From JBGQOG01 sp052113705 (GTDB taxonomy: Bacteria > Pseudomonadota > Alphaproteobacteria > Rhodobacterales > Rhodobacteraceae), in the NCBI RefSeq assembly GCF_052113705.1, contig NZ_JBGQOG010000015.1, forward strand, positions 58,044-122,043: a stretch of DNA of 64,000 nucleotides, read 5' to 3'. The position numbers and the translations under genes were made by a program. The notes below the pieces were generated by a model. That model ran no database searches. It worked only from the letters and a program-made list of their open reading frames with translations, and was not told the origin of the DNA. This document shows positions 40,731-50,464 of the stretch, in pieces. Position 1 is the stretch's first letter, and each line of letters starts with the position of its first letter.

Positions 40731-41543
40731 TTATTTGATGCCCGCGCGCAGGAAGCTCTGCACGAACTGGCGTTGAAAAATGAAAAATCCCAGCAGCAAA
40801 GGTGCCGAGGTCATCAGCGTCGCGGCATTGATCACTGACCATTGCACGCCGCTGTCGGCGGCCGAGAAAATCGACAGCCCCACCGTCAGCGGCCGCGCCG
40901 AGACCGAGTTGGTCACGATCAGCGGCCAGATGAAATCGTTCCAATGCGCCGAGACCGAAACCAGCCCGAAGGCGATATAGGTGGGCTTGGCGAGCGGCAC
41001 ATAGACCCGCAGGATCAGATGGCGCAGGCTGGCCCCCTCCATCCGCGCGGCCTCGTCCAGCTCAGTCGGGATGGTCAGGAAGGTCTGACGCAAGAGAAAT
41101 ATGCACATGCCCGAGGCCATATAGGGCAGACCGATGGCCGCGATGGTGTCGATAAGGCCCAGCGCGCGCATGGTCTGATAATTCTCGACGATCAGGATGT
41201 CGGGCATGACCATCAGCTGCAAAAGCACGAGCGCGAAAAGGAGGCGGCGGCCCGGAAATTCCAGCCGGGCAAAGGCAAAGGCCGCCAGCGTGCCCACCAC
41301 CAGCTGCACCGCGAGGATCGAGGTCACCTGCAGGAAGGTGTTGAGGAAATAGCGCGCGAAGGGGGCCTGCACCCAGGCCTTGGGGAAATTTTCGAGCGTC
41401 AGCGGCGCGAAGAGATCGAAACGGGTCTCATAGGCGGCGGGGTGAAAGGCGGTCCAGACCGCATAGGCCAGCGGCGCCAGCCACAGAAGCGCCAGCACCC
41501 AGGCCCCGAGGCGGATCAGCAGCGCGTCCAGATGCAGGGTCAT
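40731..41543 (-). CDS. Sugar ABC transporter permease (MalG/UgpE type)
   Basis: A protein of 270 aa with six transmembrane segments (CUT1 family). It begins LDALLIRLGAWVLALLWLAPLAYAVWTAFHP. The EAA loop is seen in TELDEAARMEGASLRHLILRVYVPLAKP, the site of contact with the ATPase. It overlaps the upstream permease by ATGA. The substrate is expected to be a di- or oligosaccharide, polyol or glycerol-phosphate type compound; not determinable here. Confidence 0.9.
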   Translation of the reverse strand: MTLHLDALLIRLGAWVLALLWLAPLAYAVWTAFHPAAYETRFDLFAPLTLENFPKAWVQAPFARYFLNTFLQVTSILAVQLVVGTLAAFAFARLEFPGRRLLFALVLLQLMVMPDILIVENYQTMRALGLIDTIAAIGLPYMASGMCIFLLRQTFLTIPTELDEAARMEGASLRHLILRVYVPLAKPTYIAFGLVSVSAHWNDFIWPLIVTNSVSARPLTVGLSIFSAADSGVQWSVINAATLMTSAPLLLGFFIFQRQFVQSFLRAGIK

Positions 41544-42415
41544 TGGTAATGCACCTTGCGGTCCAGAAGCAGGAATTGCCCGATCGAGATCAGCGCGAGA
41601 AAGAGCACCAGCACTGTGGTGATCGTGGCGGCATAGCCGGTGTCCCAGAACTGAAACCCCACCTGATAGAGGTAGTAAAACAGCAATGTCGTTGCATTGT
41701 TCGGCCCGCCGCTGGTCATCTGATAGATGTGATCCACCAGCCGGAAGGCGTTGACCACCGCATTGACCGCGACGAAAAGCGTGGTCGGCGCCAAAAGCGG
41801 CAATGTCACCCGGCGGAAAATCTGCAGCCGGCTGGCCCCCTCAAGCCGCGCCGCCTCGATCAGGCTTTGCGGGATGTTTTGCAGCGCCGCGAGGTAGAAG
41901 ATCATGAAAAAGCCCGCCTCTTTCCAGACCGCCACGGCGGAAATCGCATAAAGCGCGCTGTCCCCCTGACCCAGAAGGTTGCTGGCCCGCAGGCCCAGAA
42001 GACCGCGGATCTGGTCGATCAGGCCAAAACCTGGCTGGTAGAAAAAGATCCAGATATTGGCCACCGCGATCAGCGGCAGCACGGTGGGGGTGAAATAGGC
42101 CATCCGCAAAAAGCCCCGGCCGCGGAGCCTGTCATTGACGATCAGCGCCATGACGAGCGCCAGCGCCATCGACAGCGGAATCGTGATCCCCGCATAGACG
42201 AGATTGTTGCGCAGGGCCTGCCAGAACACCGGATCGGCGATCAGATGCGCGTAATTGTCGAGCCCGGCGAATTTCGACGGGATCCGCCCATGCGGCGTGG
42301 TGAAAAACGACGCCACCACCGTGCGCAGCGCAGGCCCATGCGTAAACACCGTCAGCAACAGGACGGCGGGCAGCAGCAAGAGCCAGGCGGTCAGGGTTTG
42401 GCGGCGCATTGTCAT
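41540..42415 (-). CDS. Sugar ABC transporter permease (MalF/UgpA type)
   Basis: A protein of 291 aa with six transmembrane segments, starting RRQTLTAWLLLLPAVLLLTVF. The EAA loop is in QSLIEAARLEGASRLQIFRRVTLPLLAP. The ATG at 42415 is preferred to an upstream GTG at 42451 because the family begins with the short basic stretch before TM1. It follows the binding-protein gene by 58 bases and overlaps the second permease by four. Confidence 0.9.
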   Translation of the reverse strand: MTMRRQTLTAWLLLLPAVLLLTVFTHGPALRTVVASFFTTPHGRIPSKFAGLDNYAHLIADPVFWQALRNNLVYAGITIPLSMALALVMALIVNDRLRGRGFLRMAYFTPTVLPLIAVANIWIFFYQPGFGLIDQIRGLLGLRASNLLGQGDSALYAISAVAVWKEAGFFMIFYLAALQNIPQSLIEAARLEGASRLQIFRRVTLPLLAPTTLFVAVNAVVNAFRLVDHIYQMTSGGPNNATTLLFYYLYQVGFQFWDTGYAATITTVLVLFLALISIGQFLLLDRKVHYQ

Positions 42416-42473
42416 GTTCCAAGAGGCTGGAATGGTGAAAACGGGGGCCACCCGGGGGGTGGCCCCGCGGGGC

Positions 42474-43760
42474 TCAGCGATAGGCTTTCAGGATCGCATC
42501 CGCCTTGGCCTGGGCATCATCCAGCGCGGCTTTCGGCGCGGTCTGGCCGGTCATGATCGCCTCCAGCGCCGAGTTCAGGATCTGGGTGATCTGCGCGTTC
42601 TGATAGACGGTCAGCTCGGCCTTGGCATATTGCAGCTGATCGCGGGCGACGAGGGCACCGGGCACCTGCTCTGCATATTCCTTCAGCGCCGGGGTCTCCC
42701 AGTCTTCGGCGCGCGGGGCGACATAGCCGGTGGCGATGGTCCATTTTGCCGCCTGTTCCGGCGCGGTCATCCATTTCACGAAATCCACCGAAGCTTTCTT
42801 CTCCGCGTCGGTGGAATCCTTGAAGAGGTAGAAATTGCCGCCGCCTGTCGGCGCGCCGTAATGCTTGGCGGCGGGCAGGAAGCCGACGCCGAAGGGGAAC
42901 GGCGCGTTCTGGGTGATGTTGGTCAGGTTGCCGGTGGTGGTCCAGATCATCGCCGCATTGCCTTCAAAGAAGGCTTTCGGCGTGGCGCCCCAATCCAGCG
43001 TGCCCTGTTCCATCACGCCCTGATCGCCGGTCAGCGCAACCAGTTTTTCGGCGGCTTCGACGGATTCCGGGCTGTTGAAGGCGGTTTGCGTGCCATCCGC
43101 GCTGGCAAGAATGCCGTCATTCGGGATCGCCACGCCCTGGAACAGCCAATAGGGGAAACCGGCGGTCGGGATGCGCACCCCCCATTGGGTGACATTGCCC
43201 GCAGTATCCCTGATGGTCAGCTTTTGCGCCATCTCGACCATTTCGTCCCAAGTGGCAGGGGCGTGCTCGGGGTCAAGCCCCGCCGCCTTGAACGCGTCCT
43301 TGTTCCAGTACATCACCGGGGTCGAGCGCTGGAAGGGGATGCCCCAGGTCTTGTCAAAAGCCTGGCTGTTTTCCATGAAGGCCGGGTAGAAACCGCCCAG
43401 CCAGGCGGCCTTGTCGGCCTCTGAGACGTAATCGTCGAAGGGCGCGATGACATCCTCGCCGATCAGGTTGAACATCTCGGCCGCACCGATCACGGCCAGT
43501 TGCGGCGGGTTGCCGCCCTTGGCCGCGGTCATCGCCTTGACGATGGTATCGGTGTAGCTGCCGGTATAGACGGGTTCGATCTTCACCTCGGGATGCGCGG
43601 CCATATAGGCATCGGTCAGCTCCTGAATGGTGGTGGCCGCCCCGCCGCCCACCGCGACGGGGAAGTAAAACTGCAGATCCAGCGCCAGCACCGGGGCGGT
43701 GGAGAAAGCCAGCGCTGCGGTCGCGCCCAGCGTCAGGCCGCGCAGAGAAATCGTCGTCAT
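42474..43760 (-). CDS. Sugar ABC transporter substrate-binding protein (UgpB-like)
   Basis: A protein of 428 aa, extracellular solute-binding family 1. Signal peptide TTISLRGLTLGATAALAFSTAPVLA, then LDLQFYFPVAVGGGAATTIQ, which resembles UgpB of the glycerol-3-phosphate importer. Further family segments are GIPFQRSTPVMYWNKDAFKAAGLDP and TGGGNFYLFKDSTDAEKKA. AAGGAA precedes the ATG at 43760. It is second in its operon, after the ATPase gene, an order different from the usual binding-protein-first layout. Substrate unknown. Confidence 0.88.
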   Translation of the reverse strand: MTTISLRGLTLGATAALAFSTAPVLALDLQFYFPVAVGGGAATTIQELTDAYMAAHPEVKIEPVYTGSYTDTIVKAMTAAKGGNPPQLAVIGAAEMFNLIGEDVIAPFDDYVSEADKAAWLGGFYPAFMENSQAFDKTWGIPFQRSTPVMYWNKDAFKAAGLDPEHAPATWDEMVEMAQKLTIRDTAGNVTQWGVRIPTAGFPYWLFQGVAIPNDGILASADGTQTAFNSPESVEAAEKLVALTGDQGVMEQGTLDWGATPKAFFEGNAAMIWTTTGNLTNITQNAPFPFGVGFLPAAKHYGAPTGGGNFYLFKDSTDAEKKASVDFVKWMTAPEQAAKWTIATGYVAPRAEDWETPALKEYAEQVPGALVARDQLQYAKAELTVYQNAQITQILNSALEAIMTGQTAPKAALDDAQAKADAILKAYR

Positions 43761-43811
43761 GGGCAGGTTCCTTGTCAAAGGGGATTGCGAATGCTCGGGT
43801 AAAAAGGCGGG

Positions 43812-44888
<1,077 letters not shown>

Positions 44889-45296
44889 GCCGCTTGCGAT
44901 AGAGGCGCTGGATCACGGCCGAGTGACGCGCGGATGAACCTTTTACAACAGCCACTTGACGGCAGAGGCAGGTGACCACCGCCCCGCCCGACACACGAGA
45001 CGGCAGCGCCTTCGCGTCCGGCGCCACATGCCCGGATCTCGGCCCCCGCCGCGCCGGGCGCAGGGGCCCGCGAGCGACAATCCCCTCACCAACGCCCCGC
45101 TGCCGTCACCCGGACCATCCGCGCGCGCGACCGGGGCGGCCTCATGCCGCGTTTCGTGCATTTCGCACCCGCAGGGTGCCGCAGGAAGGATCATCGCGGC
45201 GCGGCTTGAAGCGACGCGCCTTCTAACCGTGATCCCTCAGGGCCCGTGCCAGCAGGCTCAGCGCCGTCAGGAACCAAGGCGACAGGAACCGGGGCG
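44889..45296. other. Gene-free region upstream of the sugar ABC operon
   Basis: 408 bases between the ABC operon start and the VOC gene end, both on the minus strand. An AT-richer patch at about 44938-44955 may hold the operon promoter. At 45266-45310 a 15-bp tandem repeat overlaps the VOC stop. No regulator gene is present. Confidence 0.4.
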
Positions 45297-45310
45297 TCAG
45301 GAATCGCGCC
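45266..45310. repeat. 15-bp tandem repeat, three copies
   Basis: Units GTCAGGAACCAAGGC (45266), GACAGGAACCGGGGC (45281) and GTCAGGAATCGCGCC (45296) are consecutive. The third copy covers the stop codon of the VOC gene. Confidence 0.7.
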
Positions 45311-45713
45311 CGGGTTCGTCCAAATTGCTGGAGAACAGTGCAATTTTATTGCCTTGCGGGTCGCGGAGATAACCCACGTAGAAATGCGGCCCATAGGCGT
45401 CGCGGAACCCCGGCTGTCCTTCGTCCTGCCCGCCAGCGGCCAGGGCGGCGGCGTGAAGATCACGGACCTGTTGCTGGCTGCGCGCCCGAAAGGCGGTCAT
45501 GGCGCCGTTGCCCGCCGAGGCGGGCTGCCCGTCGAAGGTGGGCTTGATGTAGAACTCGGGGGAAACGGCAGATTGTCCCGGTTGCACCGGCAGCGCATAA
45601 CTCAGGCCCTCCGGGCCTTCCCGCAGACCGTATCCGAGCGCCGGCATGAAGGCCGCATAAAAGCGCTTTGCACGCGGGATGTCGTCGGCACCGACGGTGA
45701 CATAGCTGATCAT
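45297..45713 (-). CDS. VOC-family (glyoxalase/bleomycin resistance-like) protein
   Basis: A protein of 138 aa with a single vicinal-oxygen-chelate fold: ISYVTVGADDIPRAKRFYAAFMPALGYGL at the start and RDAYGPHFYVGYLRDPQGNKIALFSS at the end. Such proteins are metal-dependent isomerases, dioxygenases or drug-binding proteins; metal ligands cannot be fixed by eye. The start at 45713 matches the family. The last residues (NLDEPGRDS) fall in a 15-bp tandem repeat, so the C-terminus may vary between strains. Monocistronic. Confidence 0.82.
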   Translation of the reverse strand: MISYVTVGADDIPRAKRFYAAFMPALGYGLREGPEGLSYALPVQPGQSAVSPEFYIKPTFDGQPASAGNGAMTAFRARSQQQVRDLHAAALAAGGQDEGQPGFRDAYGPHFYVGYLRDPQGNKIALFSSNLDEPGRDS

Positions 45714-46171
45714 ATGTTGGGTTCCCTGCCGAGCTGGCACTGCCTTCAACGGGTCGGCTTCCCGTTTCTAAGAACAAAAGCCTCGCGGCTCAAGCGCGCG
45801 CTCCGCGGTGCGGATCTTGGGCGCAGTGCAGCCGGGCAATGTCGACGGGCACCCCGCCGGGGCCAGTCCCCCCCACATCGGTCCCATGCCAAAGCCCCCC
45901 CTGCCTTACACCGGCTCCCGCTCGGCCAGGTCTTTCGGGGAGACTTCAGACGGAACGAAAAGCTCTGCAAGCTGCGCGTTGGCCGGGCGCAATGGCTGGG
46001 TGCCTTGGCGTGCAGCGGCGGCCCCGCGCGGAACTGATCCGCCGCGGGCGGCTGCGCGGGACATTCAAAAACGGCAAAGGTGCTGCGATGGCAAGCGGTC
46101 TGTCCGACGCCAACCACAGCGCGGCATCGCGCCATGTCGCTGCGTGCAAGGAACGGCCACCTGCGGAAAGC
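45714..46171. other. Gene-free stretch between the VOC gene and tRNA-Pro
   Basis: 458 bases. Reading frames here lack codon bias, ribosome binding sites and recognisable domains on both strands. I see no repeat or structure worth naming. Confidence 0.4.
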
Positions 46172-46248
<77 letters not shown>

Positions 46249-46293
46249 ACGCGCCTTTCCTAACCGCCAAGCCGGCGAAGGGAAAGCCCAAAA

Positions 46294-46815
46294 TTACGGG
46301 CGGGAACAGGGCAGCGCAGCATGGGCGGGCGCGATGCGCGGATGCGCCATCGACACCCCCGGCACGATGCCCAGAGCCTGCGCCAGCCCGCCGTTGATCT
46401 CCAGCACATATTGAATGGCCTCGCCGCCCGGAATCGGCGTCTCGTCATGCGGGCGGGCGCGCGCCGCGACGCTGACCACGGTGCCCCCCGCATCCATGAA
46501 GATCATATCGAGCGGAATCAGCGTGTTCTTCATCCAGAAGGCCACCGGCTGCGGCTTGGGATAGATGAACAGCATCCCCGCCGACCTGGGCATCGCGGGC
46601 CGGTTCATCAGCCCCTGCGCCCGCTCCGCCTCAGTATCCGCGATTTCGATGGTAAAGCGCGCGCCGCCTGCGGCAGTGGCAAACACCGCCTGATCGCTTT
46701 GGCACTGCACGTCTGCCCGAGCCTGCCCCGGCACCATGGTCGCCGCCCCGAGCAAGGACAGCGCCACGGTGGCCCGCATCAGGATCCGGCGCATCATGCC
46801 CGCGCGCTGCTTCAT
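46294..46815 (-). CDS. DUF192 family exported protein
   Basis: A protein of 173 aa with a signal peptide (RRILMRATVALSLLGAATMVPGQARA) and the DUF192 core: FTIEIADTEAERAQGLMNRPAMP, GMLFIYPKPQPVAFWMKNTLIPLDMIF and IQYVLEINGG. The MxNRxxM...FWMxNTxxPLDxxF pattern is diagnostic. The function of this family is not established. Its start overlaps the cold-shock gene stop by four bases (ATGA). Confidence 0.9.
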   Translation of the reverse strand: MKQRAGMMRRILMRATVALSLLGAATMVPGQARADVQCQSDQAVFATAAGGARFTIEIADTEAERAQGLMNRPAMPRSAGMLFIYPKPQPVAFWMKNTLIPLDMIFMDAGGTVVSVAARARPHDETPIPGGEAIQYVLEINGGLAQALGIVPGVSMAHPRIAPAHAALPCSRP

Positions 46816-47408
46816 GCAGTGGCGCTTTCCCTGGCCGCGGTGCTGTCCGTCGCAGCAGCGCTGCCGCTCTCCGCCAAAGCGCTTTCACGCAACGCCGTCT
46901 CCCAGGACAGGACCAGCGCGGCCATCCGGCCCCGCTTGCCCTCGATCACCCGCAGGCAAACCGCCTCGCCCGGGCCCAGATCGGCAAAACCCGACCGGCG
47001 CAGCACCTCGATGTGGATGAACACATCTTCGGGGCGGCCAAAGACATTGGCAAACCCAAAGCCCTTGATCTTGTCGAACCACTTCACCCGCGCAGGCTCC
47101 AGCGGCAGCGCCGCGATTTCGGCGGGGTCATTGTTCCCCAGATCCTCGATCGGGGCCATCTGGTCACCCTCAGGCGGCGTGATCTCGAGAATCTCGATCG
47201 CCTGAACGCCGCGCGGCGTGACCTGCGCGGACACCGAAATTTGGGCGTTATCCGCCACCGATCCTTGCCCGAAATTCCGCAACACATTGGCGTGCAGCAA
47301 AATATCCGGCCCCCCCTCAGAGTCCAAAATGAACCCGAAGCCCTTGGTTGGATCGAACCACTTCACCCGTCCTTGGACGTGTCGGGTGTCTGTTTGCTCT
47401 TGCGTCAT
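46812..47408 (-). CDS. Double cold-shock-domain protein
   Basis: A protein of 198 aa with two cold-shock domains. The first (about 8-75) starts VQGRVKWFDPTKGFGFIL and the second (about 104-170) starts EPARVKWFDKIKGFGFANV; both keep the RNP1-like KGFGF. The RNP2 region is VFIHIEVLRRSGF in the second and DILLHANVLRNFG in the first. The C-terminus is Ala/Ser/Thr-rich. It is a nucleic-acid-binding protein of the alphaproteobacterial CspD/double-CSD type. Start at 47408 is chosen from the family; the ORF extension to 47453 lacks support. Coupled to the DUF192 gene. Confidence 0.92.
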   Translation of the reverse strand: MTQEQTDTRHVQGRVKWFDPTKGFGFILDSEGGPDILLHANVLRNFGQGSVADNAQISVSAQVTPRGVQAIEILEITPPEGDQMAPIEDLGNNDPAEIAALPLEPARVKWFDKIKGFGFANVFGRPEDVFIHIEVLRRSGFADLGPGEAVCLRVIEGKRGRMAALVLSWETALRESALAESGSAAATDSTAARESATA

Positions 47409-47523
47409 TCTTTCCGCTTTCAGTCGCCCATCCCCAGGCCCGTCAACTGTCACAATGAGCGCTCAGGTTTCAAGCCGAAAAAGTAAGGTTTTCCATACCA
47501 ACGCAATTCACGAAGCGCGAATT

Positions 47524-48147
47524 TTACGGATTCAACCGGTCAACCTGCCATTCTGCACAGGCGGCAGAGCGCCGCCAGCGGAAGCGATCATGCAACCGGA
47601 AGGCCCCATCTGCCCAAAATTCAATCTCTTTGGGAATAATTCTGATTCCCCCCCAATAGGGCGGACGCGGCGGGTTCGGCCCCAGTTGCGCCGTCACCTT
47701 CGCCACCTCCGCCATCAGGCTCATCCGCGAGGCGAGAGGTTCACTTTGGTGTGAGGCCCAGGCCCCCAACCGGCTTTTGAGCGAACGGGAGGCATAATAA
47801 GCATCCGCCTGCGGTCCCTCCACCCGTTCGGTGGTGCCGCGCACCCGAATCTGGCGGCGCAGGGATTTCCAGTGCATCACAAAGGCCGCCGTCCCCGCCG
47901 CCTCAATCTCGCGCGCTTTGGCACTGCCGTAATTGGTGTAGAATACGAAAGCGCCATCGCCCGCTGCCTGCGTGCCTTCGATTTCCTTCAGCAGCACCAT
48001 CCGGGCATTGGGCAGCCCGTCAGCATCCACCGTGGCGAGGGCAATCGCATTGGGGTCATTGACCTCGGATGCTTCGGCCTCGGCCAGCCAGGCCCGCGCG
48101 ATCGCAAAAGGATCGTCGCCCGCAAAAATTCCGCTTCTGTCGCTCAT
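47524..48147 (-). CDS. pdxH: Pyridoxamine 5'-phosphate oxidase
   Basis: A protein of 207 aa, FMN-dependent, that makes PLP from pyridoxine or pyridoxamine phosphate. Family segments: PNAIALATVDADGLPNARMVLLKEI, FVFYTNYGSAKAREIEAAGTAAFVMHWKSLRRQIRVRG (in parts), SRLGAWASHQS, PPYWGGIRIIPKEIEFW and the C-terminal DRFRWRR. The start at 48147 (SDRSGIF) fits; an ORF extension to 48243 is not used. It diverges from fabI with 164 bases between. Confidence 0.95.
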   Translation of the reverse strand: MSDRSGIFAGDDPFAIARAWLAEAEASEVNDPNAIALATVDADGLPNARMVLLKEIEGTQAAGDGAFVFYTNYGSAKAREIEAAGTAAFVMHWKSLRRQIRVRGTTERVEGPQADAYYASRSLKSRLGAWASHQSEPLASRMSLMAEVAKVTAQLGPNPPRPPYWGGIRIIPKEIEFWADGAFRLHDRFRWRRSAACAEWQVDRLNP

Positions 48148-48311
48148 CTTCCGCCGTCCATGGGCCTGCCGCCGGGATCGTGCGGCGCGCAGGGAATTTG
48201 CCGTCATCACTGCCGGGCGGCCCGGCGGCGCCCCCACCCTCACGCGGCCTTGATGCGCAGAACGGTTTCGCCTATTGCTTGCCCGGCATTAAGGAAGCGC
48301 GGGGAACATAG

Positions 48312-49136
48312 ATGTCAAGCAATCTGATGGCGGGGAAACGCGGTCTGATCATGGGGCTTGCGAATGACAAGTCCATCGCCTGGGGGATTGCCAAGGCTCT
48401 GGCCGATGCGGGCGCGGAGCTGGCCTTCTCTTATCAAGGCGAAGCGCTGAAGAAGCGCGTTGAGCCGCTGGCCGCCTCGATTGGCGCGACCGAAATGATC
48501 GAATGTGACGTGTCGGACGAAGGCTCGCTCGATGCGCTGTTCGATCACCTGAAGAACGCCTGGGGCACGCTCGACTTTGTCGTCCATGCCATCGGCTTCT
48601 CGGACAAGAGCGAATTGCGCGGCCGCTATGTGGATACTTCGGCGGCGAACTTCCGCATGACGATGGACATTTCGGTCTATTCCTTCACCGCCGTGTGCAA
48701 ACGCGCCGCCGATCTGATGCCGAATGGCGGCAGCCTGCTGACGCTCACCTATTACGGTGCCGAGCAGGTGATGCCGCATTACAACGTGATGGGCATCGCC
48801 AAGGCCGCGCTGGAAGCGAGCGTGAAATACATCGCCGAGGATCTGGGCAAGAACGGCATCCGCTGCAACGCCATCTCGGCGGGTCCGATCAAGACCCTCG
48901 CCGCCTCCGGCATCGGCGATTTCCGCTACATCATGAAGTGGAACGAGCTGAACTCGCCCCTGCGCCGCAATGTGACGCAGGAAGAGGTGGGCAAGGCCGC
49001 GCTCTATCTGCTCTCGGATCTGGGGTCGGGGACCACGGGTGAGAACCTGCATGTGGATGCGGGCTATCATGTCGTCGGCATGAAGGCGGTGGATGCGCCC
49101 GATATCGACGTGGTCACCGGCCGCAAGGATCACTGA
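48312..49136 (+). CDS. fabI: Enoyl-[acyl-carrier-protein] reductase (NADH)
   Basis: A protein of 274 aa that performs the last reductive step of fatty acid elongation. It shows the FabI hallmarks: GLIMGLANDKSIAWGIAKALADAGA, FVVHAIGFSDKSELRG, LTLTYYGAEQVMPHYNVMGIAKAALEASVKY (catalytic Tyr and Lys, Y-x6-K) and AISAGPIKTLAASGI. It is the triclosan-target class of SDR. It is followed one base after the stop by the LysE gene. Confidence 0.97.
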   Translation: MSSNLMAGKRGLIMGLANDKSIAWGIAKALADAGAELAFSYQGEALKKRVEPLAASIGATEMIECDVSDEGSLDALFDHLKNAWGTLDFVVHAIGFSDKSELRGRYVDTSAANFRMTMDISVYSFTAVCKRAADLMPNGGSLLTLTYYGAEQVMPHYNVMGIAKAALEASVKYIAEDLGKNGIRCNAISAGPIKTLAASGIGDFRYIMKWNELNSPLRRNVTQEEVGKAALYLLSDLGSGTTGENLHVDAGYHVVGMKAVDAPDIDVVTGRKDH

Positions 49137-49137
49137 G

Positions 49138-49755
49138 ATGACGCTGGCCGCCTTTGTCGCGATTTATTTTGTGCATCTGGCGGCCGCGATTTCCCCCGGG
49201 CCGGCGGTGCTGCTGGCGGCCCGGACCGGGCTGACGCAGGGCTTTGCGCGCGGCAGCTGGCTGGCGGTGGGCATCGGCCTTGGCGCCTGTGTCTGGGCCG
49301 TTGCCGCGCTCTTTGGGCTGGCGATCCTGTTCAAGGTCGCCCCCGCCCTGCTGACGGGGCTGAAATTCGCCGGTGCTGCCTATTTTCTCTATCTCGCCTA
49401 CAAGATGTGGCGCCACGCGCCCGAGCCTCTGGCAACCGACCTGCCCGCCGGGACGGTGGCGCGCAGCCCGCTGGGCCTCGTCTGGCAGGGGATCGCCACG
49501 CAGCTGGCCAATCCCAAGCCCGCGATCTTCTTTGGCACCATCTTTCTGACCTTCGTTCCCGCCTCGGCGCCGCTCTGGGCCTATGGCGTCATTCTGGCGA
49601 TCATCTTCGTCAATGATGCGGGCTGGAACGTGCTGGTTGCGCGGATTTTCTCGCTTGAGCGGACCCAGCGCGGCTATCTGAACCTGAAAACCACCATCGA
49701 CCGCACTTTTGGCGGGCTTTTGGCACTTCTCGGTGCCAAACTCGCGCTCACGTAA
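49138..49755 (+). CDS. LysE-family amino acid exporter
   Basis: A protein of 205 aa with six hydrophobic segments. It begins TLAAFVAIYFVHLAAAISPGPAVLLAARTGLTQG, which includes the SPGP motif of the RhtB/LysE family, and has GLKFAGAAYFLYLAYKMW and QLANPKPAIFFGTIFLTFVP. Expected to export amino acids or homoserine lactone-like compounds. The start lies one base after the fabI stop, and gpt follows after 22 bases, so a three-gene operon is likely. Confidence 0.9.
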   Translation: MTLAAFVAIYFVHLAAAISPGPAVLLAARTGLTQGFARGSWLAVGIGLGACVWAVAALFGLAILFKVAPALLTGLKFAGAAYFLYLAYKMWRHAPEPLATDLPAGTVARSPLGLVWQGIATQLANPKPAIFFGTIFLTFVPASAPLWAYGVILAIIFVNDAGWNVLVARIFSLERTQRGYLNLKTTIDRTFGGLLALLGAKLALT

Positions 49756-49777
49756 ACTCATCTGAGGGGCTCCGGCC

Positions 49778-50281
49778 ATGACCGACCGTCTTCCGCATGA
49801 AAAAGGCTTCCATGTTTCCTGGGACCAGCTGCACCGGGATGCCCGGGCGCTGGCCTGGCGGCTGGACGGCAAGGGCCCGAACGAGGGGCAATGGAAAGCC
49901 GTGGTCGGCATCACCCGCGGCGGTCTGGTCCCCGCGATGATCGTCAGCCGCGAGCTGGACATCCGGGTCGTGGATACGATCTCGGTGAAAAGCTACAGCC
50001 ATCAGGATCAGCGCGAGGCGGTGGTGACGAAATCGCCGCAGGCCGAGCTGATGGGCGATGGCACCGGCATCCTGATCGTCGATGATCTGGTGGATTCGGG
50101 CAAAACGCTGGAGCTGGTGCGCAAGCTTTACCCCAAGGCGCAATTCGCCACCGTCTATGCCAAGCCCAAGGGCAAGCCGATGGTCGACACCTATGTGACC
50201 GAGGTCAGCCAGGACACCTGGATCTTCTTCCCTTGGGACATGGCGCTGCAATATGTGCAGCCGTTCCGCGGCACCGATTGA
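49778..50281 (+). CDS. gpt: Xanthine (xanthine-guanine) phosphoribosyltransferase
   Basis: A protein of 167 aa that salvages guanine/xanthine using PRPP. The PRPP loop is ILIVDDLVDSGKTLELV; the N-terminal block is WKAVVGITRGGLVPAMIVSRELDI; the C-terminal hood includes TWIFFPWDMALQY, as in E. coli Gpt. A GAGGGG site lies upstream of the ATG. Last gene of fabI-lysE-gpt. Confidence 0.94.
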   Translation: MTDRLPHEKGFHVSWDQLHRDARALAWRLDGKGPNEGQWKAVVGITRGGLVPAMIVSRELDIRVVDTISVKSYSHQDQREAVVTKSPQAELMGDGTGILIVDDLVDSGKTLELVRKLYPKAQFATVYAKPKGKPMVDTYVTEVSQDTWIFFPWDMALQYVQPFRGTD

Positions 50282-50356
50282 GGGTTCAGGGCACCTGGTG
50301 TCGGTATGGCCCTTCGCGGCCCTCTGCGGCGGTGGTGAGGGCGGAAGCCTCCGGCG

Positions 50357-50381
50357 GGGATATTTTGAACGAAGCAATGGG
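50357..50381 (+). repeat. Single copy of the ACGAAGCAA-core dispersed repeat
   Basis: GGGATATTTT, two bases, ACGAAGCAA, then TGGG; the same sequence as the two inverted arms at 5947-6010. Here it stands alone, in the gap between gpt and the aminotransferase, and is not paired. Confidence 0.7.
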
Positions 50382-50464
50382 CGCGGCTGCGACCAGATCC
50401 AGCGGTCTGATCGCGTTGGATGATGGGTCTGACGGGCCGGGTTTTCTTGGATGATGAGGCTGCC

